This document shows, in pieces, positions 34,843 through 45,001 of a DNA stretch of 64,000 bases. Source of the stretch: Acidobacteriota bacterium (GTDB taxonomy: Bacteria > Acidobacteriota > JAAYUB01); the NCBI GenBank assembly GCA_018001935.1, contig JAGNHB010000011.1, forward strand, positions 44,588 to 108,587, written 5' to 3'. Both the position numbers and the translations under genes were made by a program. Numbering within the stretch: position 1 is the first letter of the stretch; the number at the start of each line of letters is the position of its first letter. The notes beneath the pieces were generated by a model. It saw nothing but the letters and a program-made list of their open reading frames with translations, did no database searches and was not told the DNA's origin.

Positions 34843-36024
34843 ATGGGCTTGAACGAGAACATCCTGGAACGCGCCGAGGCGTACCGTGACTACACGGCGA
34901 AGAACCTGTCCGATATCGTGCAGATCCCGTCCCTGAGCTGCGGGGAGCGGGAGGTGATCGCGGCCCTCGAGGCCAAGTGCCGGGAGGCCGGCTTCGACGA
35001 GGTCCGCGTGGACGGCCTGGGCAGCCTGGTGGCGCGCGTGGGGAGCGGCCCCCGCAAGCTGGCCGTCGACGCCCACATCGACACGGTCGATACCGGCGAC
35101 CCTGCCCAGTGGGAACGGCCCCCCTTCTCCGGCGACATCCAGGACGGTTTCGTCCACGGCCGGGGCACCGTGGACCAGAAGGGCGGCGCCGCGTCCATGA
35201 TCACCGGCGGGCGGATTCTGAAGGAACTGGGGGCGGCGAAGGACTTCTCGGTCTACTTCACCTTCACCGTCATGGAGGAGGACTGCGACGGCCTCTGCTG
35301 GAAGTACCTCATCGAGGAGGAGAAGCTGGTGCCGGACTTCGCGGTCATCACCGAGCCCACGAACCTGGGCGTCTACCGGGGCCACCGTGGCCGGATGGAG
35401 ATCGAGATGTACTTCCCCGGCGTGTCTTGCCACGGCTCGGCGCCCGAGCGGGGCGTCAACGCGGCGTACAAGGCCGCGGAAGGCCTCCTGGCCGTCCGCG
35501 AGCTGCAGGAGCGCCTGGCGTACGACGCCTTCCTGGGGAAGGGGAGCGTCACCGCAACCCTGGTGGAGTCCCAGTCGCCCTCGCTGTGCGCCGTGCCTGA
35601 CCGGTGCCGGGTCCACCTTGACCGCCGCCTCACCTGGGGCGAGGACCTGGAGGGGGCCGTCCGGGAAGTCCGGGAGGCCGTCCGGGACACCGCGAAGGTC
35701 GAGGTCCCCCTTTACGATGCCCCCAGCTGGAAGGGCACCGTCTTCACCCAGGACAAGTACTTCCCCACCTGGAAGATCGAGGCCGACCACCCGCTCTGCG
35801 CGGCCGGCGTGGCGGCGGCCCGCCTCGCGCTGGGCGCCGAGCCGGTCCTGGACAAGTGGACCTTCTCCACCAACGGTGTGGCCATCTGCGGGCGGCACGG
35901 GATCCCCTGCATCGGCTTCGGCCCGGGCAACGAGGTCCTGGCCCACGCCCCCAACGAGAAGACCCCGATCGACCACCTGGTGAAAGCATCGGCCTTCTAC
36001 GCCCTTCTGCCGTCTCACCTGTGA
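34843..36024 (+). CDS. ygeY: YgeY-type M20 family metallohydrolase
   Basis: A 393-residue zinc-dependent amidohydrolase. It closely follows E. coli YgeY: DAHIDTVDTGD, HGRGTVDQKGGAASM, MEEDCDGLCWKYL, RGHRGRMEIEM, VSCHGSAPERG, and FSTNGVAICGRHGIPCIGFGPG..AHAPNEKT. The first metal ligands are His and Asp in DAHID and GTVDQ, with the catalytic Glu pair in MEED. M20 enzymes cleave amide bonds in peptides or purine-derived acids; the substrate of YgeY is not settled. GGAGGA precedes ATG 34843. It is not accompanied by the purine or selenium genes found in E. coli. Confidence 0.88.
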   Translation: MGLNENILERAEAYRDYTAKNLSDIVQIPSLSCGEREVIAALEAKCREAGFDEVRVDGLGSLVARVGSGPRKLAVDAHIDTVDTGDPAQWERPPFSGDIQDGFVHGRGTVDQKGGAASMITGGRILKELGAAKDFSVYFTFTVMEEDCDGLCWKYLIEEEKLVPDFAVITEPTNLGVYRGHRGRMEIEMYFPGVSCHGSAPERGVNAAYKAAEGLLAVRELQERLAYDAFLGKGSVTATLVESQSPSLCAVPDRCRVHLDRRLTWGEDLEGAVREVREAVRDTAKVEVPLYDAPSWKGTVFTQDKYFPTWKIEADHPLCAAGVAAARLALGAEPVLDKWTFSTNGVAICGRHGIPCIGFGPGNEVLAHAPNEKTPIDHLVKASAFYALLPSHL

Positions 36025-36105
36025 GCGGGCACGGCGTCAGGGCCCTGGACCACGCGATCCGGATCTGACCTGGAGCACCCCCGCCGGGGGGGTGAGGGAG
36101 GCAAC

Positions 36106-38574
36106 ATGAAGAAGCGACAGGAAAACGTCGGGCGGACGGCCGGGACCGTCGAGTCCTTCAAGCAGGCCATGGAGGACAACCTCTACTATGTCCGCGGGCA
36201 GGCGAAACACACCGCCAGCCCCGTGGACCGCTACATGGCCCTCGCCCTCACGGTCCGGGACTACCTGGTGGACCGGTGGCGCAAGACGGTGGAAGGGTAC
36301 TACGCCAGCCGCCCGAAGTTCGTTTACTACCTCTCCGCCGAGTACCTCCCCGGCCGTCAGATCACCCAGAACCTCCTCTACACCGGGACGGAGGAGGTGG
36401 CCCGGAAGGCCCTCCAGGAGATGGGGTTCGACCTCGACGCCCTGATCGAGCTGGAGCCGGAGCCCGGCCTCGGCAACGGCGGGCTCGGGCGCCTGGCCTC
36501 GTGTTTCATGGACTCCCTGGCCACCCTGGACATCCCCGCGGTGGGGTACGGCATCCGCTACGAGTTCGGGATCTTCCGCCAGAGCTTCCGTGACGGCCGC
36601 CAGGTGGAGAGCCCCGACGAGTGGCTCTTCAACGGCAACCCCTGGGAGTTCGCCCAGCCCGACGACATCGTGGAGGTCCGTTTCGGCGGCCGCACCGAGC
36701 ACTTTCACGACGACCGCGGGCGGTTTCACGTGCGCTGGGTCCCCGACCAGACGGTTCTGGGCGAGCCCTGCCACACCCTGGTCCCCGGCTACGGGACCGG
36801 CACCGTGAACTTCCTGCGCCTCTGGCGCGCCCGGGCCAGCAAGGAGTTCGACTTCCAGCTCTTCGACGTGGGGGACTACGCCCGCGCCGTGGAGCAGAAG
36901 ACCTATACCGAGAACCTCTCCAAGGTCCTCTACCCCAACGACAACACCCCCCAGGGCCGCGAACTGCGGCTCAAGCAGCAGTACTTCTTCGTGGCCTGTT
37001 CCATCCGCAACATCGTGGACCGTTTCCTCAAGTTCAACAAGGGGTGGCCGGAGTTCCCCGACAAGGTGGCCATCCAGCTCAACGACACCCACCCGGTGAC
37101 CGCCGTGCTGGAACTGATGCGGATCATGGTGGACGAGCACCAGTTGGAGTGGGACGCGGCGTGGGACCTCACCACCCGCTCCATCGCCTACACCTGCCAC
37201 ACCCTCCTGCCCGAGTCCCTGGAGAAGTGGCCCGTGGACCTCTTCGGCCGGCTGCTGCCGCGCCACCTGGAAATCCTGTACGAGATCAACCGGCGCTTCC
37301 TGGAGGACGTCCGGCGGCGATTCCCGGACGACCCGGACCGGGTCCGCCGGATGTCCATCATCGAGGAGGGGGTGGAACGGCGGGTCCGCATGGCCCACCT
37401 CGCGGTGGTGGGGTCCTTCTCCGTCAACGGGGTGGCCGAGCTTCACTCCAACCTCCTCCGGGACCGGACGCTGCGCGACTTCTACGACCTGTGGCCCGGC
37501 AAGTTCAACAACAAGACCAACGGCGTGACCCCCCGCCGCTTCATGAAGATGGCCAACCCGCGCCTGAGCGACCTCCTCACGCAGACCCTGGGGGAGGGCT
37601 GGGTCACGGACCTGGACCGGCTCCGCGAGCTGGAAACCCTGGCCGACGACCCCGTGTTCCGCCGGATGTGGCGGGAGATCAAGCAGCGCAACAAGACCGA
37701 CCTGGCCGGCGTGCTGGTGGAACGGACGGGGATCCGGCCTGCCCCCGACTCCCTCTACGACGTGATGGTCAAGCGCCTGCACGAGTACAAGCGGCAGCTC
37801 CTCAAGGTCCTCCACATCATCACCCTCCACCTTCGCACCCTGAAAGACCCCGGCGCCGAGGTCCTCCCGCGCACCTTCCTTTTCGGGGCCAAGGCGGCCC
37901 CGGGCTACCACGCGGCCAAGCTCGTCATCCAACTGATCCACGGCGTCGCCGACGCGGTGAACGACGACCCCGACGTCGCGGGCCGGCTGAAGGTGATCTT
38001 CGTCCCCAACTTCAACGTCACCCTGGGCGAGCGGATCTACCCGGCCGCCGACCTCTCCGAGCAGATCTCCCTGGCGGGGAAGGAGGCCTCCGGGACCGGC
38101 AACATGAAGTTCGCCCTCAACGGGGCCCTGACCATCGGGACCCTCGACGGCGCCAACGTGGAGATCCGGGAGCACGTGGGGGCGGAAAACTTCTTCCTCT
38201 TCGGCCTGACGGCGGCGGAGGTCCTGGCGCTCAAGGCCGTCGGCTACAACCCCGGGGAGTACCTCGACCGTTCCACCGAGTTGCGGGAGGTCCTGGACGC
38301 GGTGGCCTCCGGCCTCTATTCGAAGGGGGACCCCCTGCGCTTCCGCCCCCTCGTGGAGTCGCTGGTGAGCCGCGACGAGTACCTGCTCCTGGCCGACTAC
38401 CCCGCCTACCTCGAGCGGCAGGCCGAGGTGGAGGACGCCTACCGGGACCCGGAGCGGTGGACCCGGATGTCCATCCTCAACACCGCCCGCAGCGGCTTCT
38501 TCTCCTCGGACCGCACCATCCGGCAGTACTGCGAGGAGATCTGGAAGGCCTCCCCGATGCCGGTTTCGGTTTGA
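36106..38574 (+). CDS. glgP: glycogen/starch phosphorylase
   Basis: An 822-residue GT35 enzyme that releases glucose 1-phosphate from alpha-glucans. The PLP-binding lysine is Lys668 in [28 protein letters not shown]. The N-terminal block [11 protein letters not shown] and [20 protein letters not shown], the glycogen-binding NDTHP and [13 protein letters not shown] blocks are also present. The length matches bacterial GlgP. GGGAGG precedes ATG 36106. No other glycogen gene is in the window. It converges on the minus-strand DUF2723 gene with 63 bp between. Confidence 0.96.
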   Translation: MKKRQENVGRTAGTVESFKQAMEDNLYYVRGQAKHTASPVDRYMALALTVRDYLVDRWRKTVEGYYASRPKFVYYLSAEYLPGRQITQNLLYTGTEEVARKALQEMGFDLDALIELEPEPGLGNGGLGRLASCFMDSLATLDIPAVGYGIRYEFGIFRQSFRDGRQVESPDEWLFNGNPWEFAQPDDIVEVRFGGRTEHFHDDRGRFHVRWVPDQTVLGEPCHTLVPGYGTGTVNFLRLWRARASKEFDFQLFDVGDYARAVEQKTYTENLSKVLYPNDNTPQGRELRLKQQYFFVACSIRNIVDRFLKFNKGWPEFPDKVAIQLNDTHPVTAVLELMRIMVDEHQLEWDAAWDLTTRSIAYTCHTLLPESLEKWPVDLFGRLLPRHLEILYEINRRFLEDVRRRFPDDPDRVRRMSIIEEGVERRVRMAHLAVVGSFSVNGVAELHSNLLRDRTLRDFYDLWPGKFNNKTNGVTPRRFMKMANPRLSDLLTQTLGEGWVTDLDRLRELETLADDPVFRRMWREIKQRNKTDLAGVLVERTGIRPAPDSLYDVMVKRLHEYKRQLLKVLHIITLHLRTLKDPGAEVLPRTFLFGAKAAPGYHAAKLVIQLIHGVADAVNDDPDVAGRLKVIFVPNFNVTLGERIYPAADLSEQISLAGKEASGTGNMKFALNGALTIGTLDGANVEIREHVGAENFFLFGLTAAEVLALKAVGYNPGEYLDRSTELREVLDAVASGLYSKGDPLRFRPLVESLVSRDEYLLLADYPAYLERQAEVEDAYRDPERWTRMSILNTARSGFFSSDRTIRQYCEEIWKASPMPVSV

Positions 38575-38637
38575 CCAACCCGAGGCGAACCACCTTTTGG
38601 CGAACCCGTCAACTCTGCTCGGTTCGGGTAAAACCTT

Positions 38638-40317
38638 TCATTCAGGAGCCTGCCGGCCCTCGGGCCGATCGGGCGGAACGCCGCCCGGCGGGGGCGACGG
38701 TTTTTTCATGAGGCGCACGGACCCGTTCGCCGGGTCGAAGACCACGACGGGGAGCGGGCTGTTTTCATTGACGGTTCTGGCCACGGCCTCCGTGCGAAGA
38801 CGGGTCCCCTCCTCCCCCGAGGGCTCGACCGCCGGGACGCCCGCCGCCGGGTCGAACCCGTGGCGTCGCCGGAAGGCGGTCCTGACCACGGGGTCGATGA
38901 TCTGCAGGGGGTTGCAGACCTCCAGGCCCGGCTTCTCTCCCCGCAGCAGTTGGTATTCCCTGAGCCTGGTGTTCAAATCGTTGGGAAAGAGGATGATCGC
39001 CCTCTCGAAGGGGACGGCGTCCCACATCCCGTGGATTTGCTCGTCAAAATGCGTCATCACCTGTCGGCGCTCCTCCCCGGTCCGGATCCACCCGGGCGCC
39101 ACCAGCAGCGTCGCCGCCGCGAGGAGCGCGGCGACCGCCACACGTCCCCTTCGGGCGATATCCGGCCGGCGGAAGAGCCAGGCGGCTCCCGGGACGCTGG
39201 CCGCGACGGCGATGGCCATGGGCGCAAGGAAGTAGGACGAGGGATCCGGCACGGAGTAATTGAAGGCGTAGGTCAGGCTCAGGACGGCGGCCAGGGAGAG
39301 CCCCCGCGCCGTCCAGGCGGCCGGGCCGGGGGTAAGGCGCAGCGTGCCGGCCAGCAGGAGCGCCATGGAAGGGAAGAGGACCGGGTAGACGTAGGCCGAG
39401 AGAAAGGAAAGTTGCTCGGGGGAGGGGTTGAAACCGCCTAGAAAGTGGCCGTAGGCCGCCCCCCGGATGTGGTCGACGATGCTTCCCCAGCTGGCTCCCA
39501 ACGTGGGCCAGTTCCAGGCTGCCGGGTGGAAGGCCCTCCAGGCGATGAAGAGGTAGCTGCACAGCGGCACGGCGGCGGCCGCCGCAAAAAGCCCCGCGTG
39601 CCGCAACCCCAGCCTCCGAAGGGGCCGGGACGCCATCCAGAGCGACAGGGCCAACGGGATCGAGACGAAGAGCGAGGTCGCGTGGTGCGCGGCGCCGAAC
39701 CCCACGAGAAGGCCGAGAACAAGGGCGACCCGGCGGGATTGGCGTTCCGCCCACTGCGCCGAGGGTGAGGCCAGCGCCCGGCTCATCCCGCTGAAGACGA
39801 AGGCGGTCAGGAGGGCCCAGGCGACGTGCCAGCTGTAGACTTCGGCCAGCGTCGCCTCGTAGGTCCAGATGGGGTTCAACGCGAAGAAGAGCGTGGGGGC
39901 CAGGCCTGCCAGGAATCGTGACGTTTTGCGCATCGGCGCGGAGGCGGGGAGAAGCCGGAGCGAAAGGGCGTTCAGGAAGAACACGGCTACGGCCGCGCCC
40001 AGGGCGCTCCAGGTGTTGGCCGCCCAGGGCCAGGAAGCGCCGAGCCCGTGGAGGGCGGAGCAGAAGACGTGCCCCACGAGCGTGTAGATCGGGTAGCCCG
40101 TGGGGTGGGCGGCGCCGGCGAAGGCCAGTACCAGGGTGAACTCGCTGCCGTCCTTGTCCCCGGATGCGGCGGGGATTTGCGCAAGGTAGAGCAGGAACGC
40201 CGCCGCCGCGGGAAGCAGGGGCCACCACCAAGGGTTCCGCGAACTCCCGCCCGCGTCGGGATGGGGTGGCTGGACCGCTTTTCCCCTGTTCGTCGAAGGC
40301 TTGGGTCCGGGCTTCAC
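38638..40317 (-). CDS. DUF2723 family multi-spanning membrane protein (GT-C-like)
   Basis: A 559-residue protein with about 12 membrane helices. The N-terminal block GDKDGSEFTLVLAFAGAAHPTGYPIY is the DUF2723 signature (D..EF..A....AHP.GYP.Y), a family related to PMT-type glycosyltransferases that use lipid-linked sugars. ALNPIWTYEATLAEVY is the second conserved block. The start is GTG 40317 with GAGGAGA upstream. The last 110 residues are soluble. Role in protein or polysaccharide glycosylation is inferred. Confidence 0.85.
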   Translation of the reverse strand: MKPGPKPSTNRGKAVQPPHPDAGGSSRNPWWWPLLPAAAAFLLYLAQIPAASGDKDGSEFTLVLAFAGAAHPTGYPIYTLVGHVFCSALHGLGASWPWAANTWSALGAAVAVFFLNALSLRLLPASAPMRKTSRFLAGLAPTLFFALNPIWTYEATLAEVYSWHVAWALLTAFVFSGMSRALASPSAQWAERQSRRVALVLGLLVGFGAAHHATSLFVSIPLALSLWMASRPLRRLGLRHAGLFAAAAAVPLCSYLFIAWRAFHPAAWNWPTLGASWGSIVDHIRGAAYGHFLGGFNPSPEQLSFLSAYVYPVLFPSMALLLAGTLRLTPGPAAWTARGLSLAAVLSLTYAFNYSVPDPSSYFLAPMAIAVAASVPGAAWLFRRPDIARRGRVAVAALLAAATLLVAPGWIRTGEERRQVMTHFDEQIHGMWDAVPFERAIILFPNDLNTRLREYQLLRGEKPGLEVCNPLQIIDPVVRTAFRRRHGFDPAAGVPAVEPSGEEGTRLRTEAVARTVNENSPLPVVVFDPANGSVRLMKKPSPPPGGVPPDRPEGRQAPE

Positions 40318-40407
40318 GCTTTTCTCCTCGGCCGTTCCGCCCCGTGAACCGGCGGCAAGCCGTTTTCTTCCCGGGCGGGCGAGGCGTGGGAATCCGCTTC
40401 CCGGCCG

Positions 40408-41784
40408 TCAGAACCGGTACAGGAAGGTGGCCTGGTAGCGGTTCTTGGTTCTGATCTCGTCCGGGCCCGGGAAGGCGTTGTACCATCGGGAGTACTCCAC
40501 ACCCACCTCCCAGTGCGCGTCGAAGTCGTAGAAGACGTTCCAGAACCAGGTGTACGACGTGTTCTCGCTCCCGTCGCCGAGAACGGGGAAGTCGAAACCG
40601 CCCCCCAGGTTGGCGCGGATGTTGGGTCGCAGCCACCAGGTCAGGGACCCCCACCCCCCGATGGATTCGGTGGTGTTCCGCAGGGGGGCGCCGAAATTGT
40701 CGAGCATGAAGGAGTTGAGCCGGTAAAGGTCCATCACCTCGCCGGTCCAGGCCTCGCCCATGAAGAGCAGGCTGGGGCGGATCCAGACCTGGGCCTCGCC
40801 CCCGATGGACCACGTGGTGACCTTGATGTTCTTCTCCGGGGAGGTCCGGGTGGACTTCCGGCCCCAGTTTCCGTACGCTGCGAGGAAGGTGGTCTTTTGT
40901 CCCGAGAAGCACGGGAACTCCAGCGCGGCCCGCCAGAGGACGGTGGGGACGTGGACGTCGATGGGATCCCCTCCCATGGGAATCTGGTTGGAGAAGAGAG
41001 GTTCCACCGTGTTGGTGGTCTGGGCCAGGGCCCCCTGAAGGCGGAGCACGAGCGTGGACCCCAATTTGAACCACTTTTCCGCCCGGATCTGGGGGCGGCG
41101 GTTCCCGATGTCGCCGGTGAAGGCCTCGGTGGGGAAGCTGATGGAGTCGACCTGGGTGATGCCGCCCACGATGTCGTCCGTCTGGCCGAAGAGGAAGGAG
41201 GCTTTCCACTTGTCGGATTTCGCGGTGAAGAAGCCGTGCCGCAGGCGGATGTAGGGGGATGTGACCGAGGCGCCGTTGGTGTTGAAGTCGGTCTCCACCT
41301 TCCCGGACACCTCCCATCCTCCCACCCGGGGGCCGTTGAAGAGGACGCCGACCCGGCTGGGCCGGGGGGAGAGGTCGAAGGTGGTGTTGCCGTACGTGTC
41401 GAGGGACCCCCCCACGGCGGAAGCGTTGGAGTCGTGGGTCAGGTCGAGCTCGATGTTGCCGTAGACCTTGATGGGGGGCTTCTTCGGGATTTCCGCCTCC
41501 GGGGCCGGGGGGACGGGGAGGGCGGCGGCGACGGGGACCGGGGCCACGGGCTCCGGGGGAGGGAGCGCGGTCTTGCCCTGGCTCGCAAGAAGGGCCTCGA
41601 TGGCCTCCAGGCGGTGCCGGAGTTCGTCCGATGCCTTCTGGGATTCCTCCAGCTTCCGGACCCGTTCGCGCAACAGCGCGTTCTCCTTGCGGAGGTCCTC
41701 CAGCTCCCGGGCCACGCTGTCCTGTGCGGAGGCGGGCAGGCAAGCGCTCAGAGCGACGAGGCAGAAGAAGAACACTTTCCGCAT
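40408..41784 (-). CDS. outer-membrane beta-barrel (porin-like) protein with N-terminal coiled coil
   Basis: A 458-residue protein. Signal peptide (MRKVFFFCLVALSACLPASA), a coiled coil at about residues 25-62 (ELEDLRKENALLRERVRKLEE), a Pro-rich linker, then amphipathic strands (KPPIKVYGNIELDLTHDSN, GWEVSGKVETDFN...) and a terminal aromatic strand YQATFLYRF ending in Phe, the BAM-recognition signal. This is the layout of trimeric porin-like proteins. GGGAGG precedes the ATG at 41784; an upstream in-frame start at 41826 is less likely. Confidence 0.85.
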   Translation of the reverse strand: MRKVFFFCLVALSACLPASAQDSVARELEDLRKENALLRERVRKLEESQKASDELRHRLEAIEALLASQGKTALPPPEPVAPVPVAAALPVPPAPEAEIPKKPPIKVYGNIELDLTHDSNASAVGGSLDTYGNTTFDLSPRPSRVGVLFNGPRVGGWEVSGKVETDFNTNGASVTSPYIRLRHGFFTAKSDKWKASFLFGQTDDIVGGITQVDSISFPTEAFTGDIGNRRPQIRAEKWFKLGSTLVLRLQGALAQTTNTVEPLFSNQIPMGGDPIDVHVPTVLWRAALEFPCFSGQKTTFLAAYGNWGRKSTRTSPEKNIKVTTWSIGGEAQVWIRPSLLFMGEAWTGEVMDLYRLNSFMLDNFGAPLRNTTESIGGWGSLTWWLRPNIRANLGGGFDFPVLGDGSENTSYTWFWNVFYDFDAHWEVGVEYSRWYNAFPGPDEIRTKNRYQATFLYRF

Positions 41785-41822
41785 AAGATCGACCTCCCGA
41801 AATCTGTTGGAACCAGGGGTTA

Positions 41823-42458
41823 TCAACCACCGTTCGAAGCTTGCGGGCCGGGGCCCGGGACCTCTTCAGGGTCTGGCTGCGCTTCCGGCACAGGCCCGGG
41901 GTACTTTTTACCCATCCGGGCGAGGAACCCGTCGGCATGGAAGAGAGCGAGGCAGCCCACCCCCATCGTCAAGGCCCCGCAACCCATCGCCCAGGGGTCC
42001 CGGTCGTTGGCCATCGTGAAACCAGCCAGGGCGGCGCCTCCCGCCAGGGCGGCCAGCCCGATGCCGTGCATCAGGAGCCGGCTCCGGCTCTTCCAGTTCT
42101 CCGGCGTGATCCGGAAGGCCACTGCGCCGACCGCCCCGAAGAGAAGGCCGAGGATCAGAAGCATCAGCGGCAGGCGCATGCGGCCCTTCTCGAACAGGAT
42201 GACGGCGGAGACGACCAGGGCGGCGCCCTCGAGGATGTGGAACAATGCGTGGGCGTTGCGGACCCGTTTCTCCAGCCGGCGGTGCCCGACGGATCCGACG
42301 ATGACGAACAGGCCCAGGAGGAAGAGGACGACGATCTTCACCGGCGCCTCGGCGAAGTGCTCCGCCTTGTCCGCGGCCTTGACGAGGATCTGAAGGCCGA
42401 TGGCCAGCCCGGCGATCATCTCGGCGACGTGAAGGGCCTTCTTCTGTTTGTGATCCAT
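41823..42458 (-). CDS. integral membrane protein of unknown function
   Basis: A 211-residue protein with five or six hydrophobic helices (VVLFLLGLFVIVGSV, LMLLILGLLFGAVGAVAF, GIGLAALAGGAALAGF). The N-terminus is Lys/His-rich and the C-terminal 30 residues Pro-rich. Start at ATG 42458; further in-frame starts upstream up to 42677 lie across the promoter region. I do not recognise the family. Confidence 0.65.
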   Translation of the reverse strand: MDHKQKKALHVAEMIAGLAIGLQILVKAADKAEHFAEAPVKIVVLFLLGLFVIVGSVGHRRLEKRVRNAHALFHILEGAALVVSAVILFEKGRMRLPLMLLILGLLFGAVGAVAFRITPENWKSRSRLLMHGIGLAALAGGAALAGFTMANDRDPWAMGCGALTMGVGCLALFHADGFLARMGKKYPGPVPEAQPDPEEVPGPGPQASNGG

Positions 42459-42557
42459 GCGGTTTCCTCGTTGCCCGTCCCCTGCCGCCCCCCCGTGTTC
42501 GGGACGGAGGGGCGGGGTCGGGAAACACGGTGTTCGTCTGTCTCCGAGTCCAGAAAG

Positions 42558-42586
42558 ACAATAACCGGCCCGGCAGGGCGAGTCAA
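42558..42586 (-). promoter_or_regulatory. promoter TTGACT-N17-TATTGT
   Basis: On the minus strand the -35 box TTGACT (42581-42586) and -10 box TATTGT (42558-42563) have 17-bp spacing, about 100 bp upstream of the membrane-protein gene at 42458. It could drive that gene and the porin-like gene. Confidence 0.6.
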
Positions 42587-42933
42587 GCCGAATTCGGGAA
42601 CCGGGAAAAATCCGGCTTCTTGGCGGGCCGGGGGGACGTTCGAGGAGACGGGGCCGCCGGGCGGGTTTTCCCGCCACCGGGAGTCGATCGCCTCCGCGCC
42701 CTCACCCCGTCAGGGGTGAAATATTTGTAGTAAATGAGGTTATTGTTCATTTCCCCCCGCGCGCCGCCGGGGGCCAACCTTGCTCCGGAGCATCCTCCCG
42801 GCCGGCGGCGCGCGGGGGAGGATTCCCGCCGCCCGGGAAACCGGGGGCGCAAGGCGGGGCGGGCGCGCGGCCGGGAGCCGCACCCCGGGTCATCGGAGAA
42901 GAAAAGAAAAGGTTATGAAGGGTTGAAACGACG

Positions 42934-43129
<196 letters not shown>

Positions 43130-43131
<2 letters not shown>

Positions 43132-44068
43132 ACGCCAGCAGCAGCAGCGCCAGGTTCCGGCGGAGGCCGTCGCGGAAGAGGCGGTGCCGGAAGATCAGCC
43201 GGCGGCGGGCCAGCCAGCCGGCCTCGTCCAGGCGGGCGAAGGCGTCCGCGGCGCGGGCGGCCCCGGGGGGGAGGTCCGGGCCGAAGCGGTCGATGAACGC
43301 CCGGGCCTGGGCCCGCAGGCGCGCGAGGTAGCCCCGGAGGCTCGGGGCGCGCCACTCTTCGGCCAGCACGCCGGGGGCGTCCCGGAGCGCCCAGGAGCGG
43401 AGCCGCGTGGCGGTGGCGCCGTGGCGGCGGTAGCGGAGGGTGGGCTCGGCGACCCAGCCGACCCGGCCGAAGGCGGCGGCGGCCAGGGCGAACCAGTGGT
43501 CGTGCATCAGGGCCCCCTCGGGGATGGCCCCCACCCGGGCCCGCAGGGCGGCGTTGAAGCCCGTGGTGCAGCCCGTGACGCGATTCTGGATCAGGAGCCG
43601 GGGGAAGGAGCGGGAGGCGTCGGGGTTGAGCCGCCGGTACCGCCACAGGGAAGGGGAGACCGTCCTCAAGCCCTCGTCCGCCACCACGGCGTCGGTGTGG
43701 ACCAGGAGCGGGACCCCGGGGCCGGCCTCCCGTTCCAGCGCCGCCAGGCGCCGCAGCGTCTTTTCCACCTTGTCGGGGAACCAGACGTCGTCCTGGTCGC
43801 AGAACATCACGCGCTCCGCGTCGGAGTGGGCCAGCAGTTCGTTGACGGCGGCGGCGGGACCGCCGGGCGACGTCGCGCGGCCGACGAGGCGGAGGCGGAA
43901 GTCCCGGGGGATGCGGCGCTCCAGGAGGTCAACGGTGCCGTCGGCCGAGGCGTCGTCGAAGACCAGGAGCCGCCAGTCGGCCACGGTCTGCCGGTCCAGG
44001 GAGTCCAGGAGGTCCGGGAGATAGGCGGCGCCGTCGCGGGTGGGGAGGAGGAGGTCGAGGGAAGGCAT
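43130..44068 (-). CDS. family 2 glycosyltransferase
   Basis: A 312-residue GT-A enzyme. LDLLLPTRDGAAYLPDLLDSL is the N-terminal nucleotide-binding block; FDDASADGT and the CDQDDVW motif (DxD equivalent, as in rhamnosyltransferase-like GT2 proteins) bind the sugar nucleotide and metal. MHDHWFALAAAAFGRV is the acceptor-side block. The C-terminus is Arg/Leu-rich and may touch the membrane. It is the last gene of the polysaccharide locus, separated from asnB by 930 bp of repeats, and ends inside a 9-bp repeat array. Confidence 0.88.
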
Positions 44069-44496
44069 GGCGGGTCAGGTGACGGGAGTCAGGAGACCGG
44101 AGACAGGAGGCCGGAGGAAAAGGACAGGAAAAAGGTGACCGGCGTCGGAAGGCGGGGGGCAACCGGCGGGACAAAGGCGGCGCGGGCCCGGGAAGGAGAT
44201 TGCGGTTGAACCTTGGAGGGGAAAAACAGATTCCGATGTTAATCCGCAAGAGGTTGCCGGCAGAATGTCGACGTTCCCCCGACTTTTTAGGAGGACGTCA
44301 AGTTCGAGTGGATGCCGATACGAAAGAGAGAACACGGTTCACCTTTTGCGAAACTGCCGGTACGGGGTGGCTCCGCGTTGCCGTGGACCGGAACGCGCCG
44401 CTCCGGCGGCCTGCGCGGCGCGGTCAAAGCGGCGCTCCGGCAGCCTTCACGCCGCACTCCGCAGAGCGAACACCCGCTCCGGCGTCCTCCGGTTCC

Positions 44497-44592
44497 GACC
44501 GCGATCCCGACGGCGACTGCGATCCCGATAGCGATTCCGATACCGATACCGATTCCGATACCGATAGCGATACCGATACCGATTCCGATACC
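44497..44592. repeat. hexanucleotide array (GATACC/GATTCC/GATAGC)
   Basis: Sixteen contiguous hexamers. The last 12 (44521-44592) read GATCCC, GATAGC, GATTCC, GATACC, GATACC, GATTCC and so on; the first four are more diverged. On one strand it would encode (Asp-Ser/Thr)n and on the other (Gly-Ile)n, but there is no gene context. Confidence 0.88.
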
Positions 44593-44655
44593 AACCCCGA
44601 CGGGAATCCCTCCGGACCTACAGCCTACAGCCCAACCCGGATAAACCGGAGAGAA

Positions 44656-44684
44656 ACCACGGATGAACACGGATGAACACGGAT
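44656..44684. repeat. dispersed repeat, ACCACGGATGAACACGGAT family
   Basis: Same sequence as 28151-28179 over 29 bp. Confidence 0.75.
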
Positions 44685-44731
44685 GGAAACGGATCATCCG
44701 GACGCTCCAGAAAAAAACAGGCGGTCTTTAC

Positions 44732-44828
44732 CTCTCGCAAAGGCGCAAAGACGCCAAGCCTCGCAAAGCCGGAAGCGGAGAAGGGGGATTCCTTGGCGAG
44801 GCTTGGCGTCCTGGCGTCTTTGCGAGAG
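44732..44828. repeat. interspersed inverted repeat with 33-bp arms (CTCTCGCAAAGGCGC family)
   Basis: Left arm 44732-44764 and right arm 44796-44828 are near-perfect reverse complements separated by 31 bp. The element directly follows the CCACGGATG repeat. A single related arm is at 28251-28280. Confidence 0.8.
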
Positions 44829-45001
44829 ACCTGATCCGTCGATCCCGGACCCGGATCGGCACAAACGGGGCCTTTTAGCCCCGGGGCATGCCGGACGACG
44901 CTGCCGGGATTCCCTCCTCCGTCCCCGCATCGGGTTTCCCCGCTCTGAAAGCGGTGGGAGCCCACCGATGATCTCAAATCTTGCTCATTTTGCCAAAGAT
45001 C

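Larger units (their letters stand above)
44069..45001. other. 930-bp non-coding gap within the polysaccharide locus
   Basis: No credible gene on either strand. The stretch holds a GC-rich part (44350-44480), a hexamer array, a CCACGGATG repeat and a long-arm hairpin, each listed separately. Open frames here are periodic-repeat artefacts. Confidence 0.75.

Noticed and set aside
44200..44676. ORF with (Asp-Ser/Thr)n like a calcium-binding or adhesin repeat
   Set aside because: The acidic run comes only from the hexamer array; flanking residues have no signal peptide or domain, and the frame runs into a dispersed repeat.
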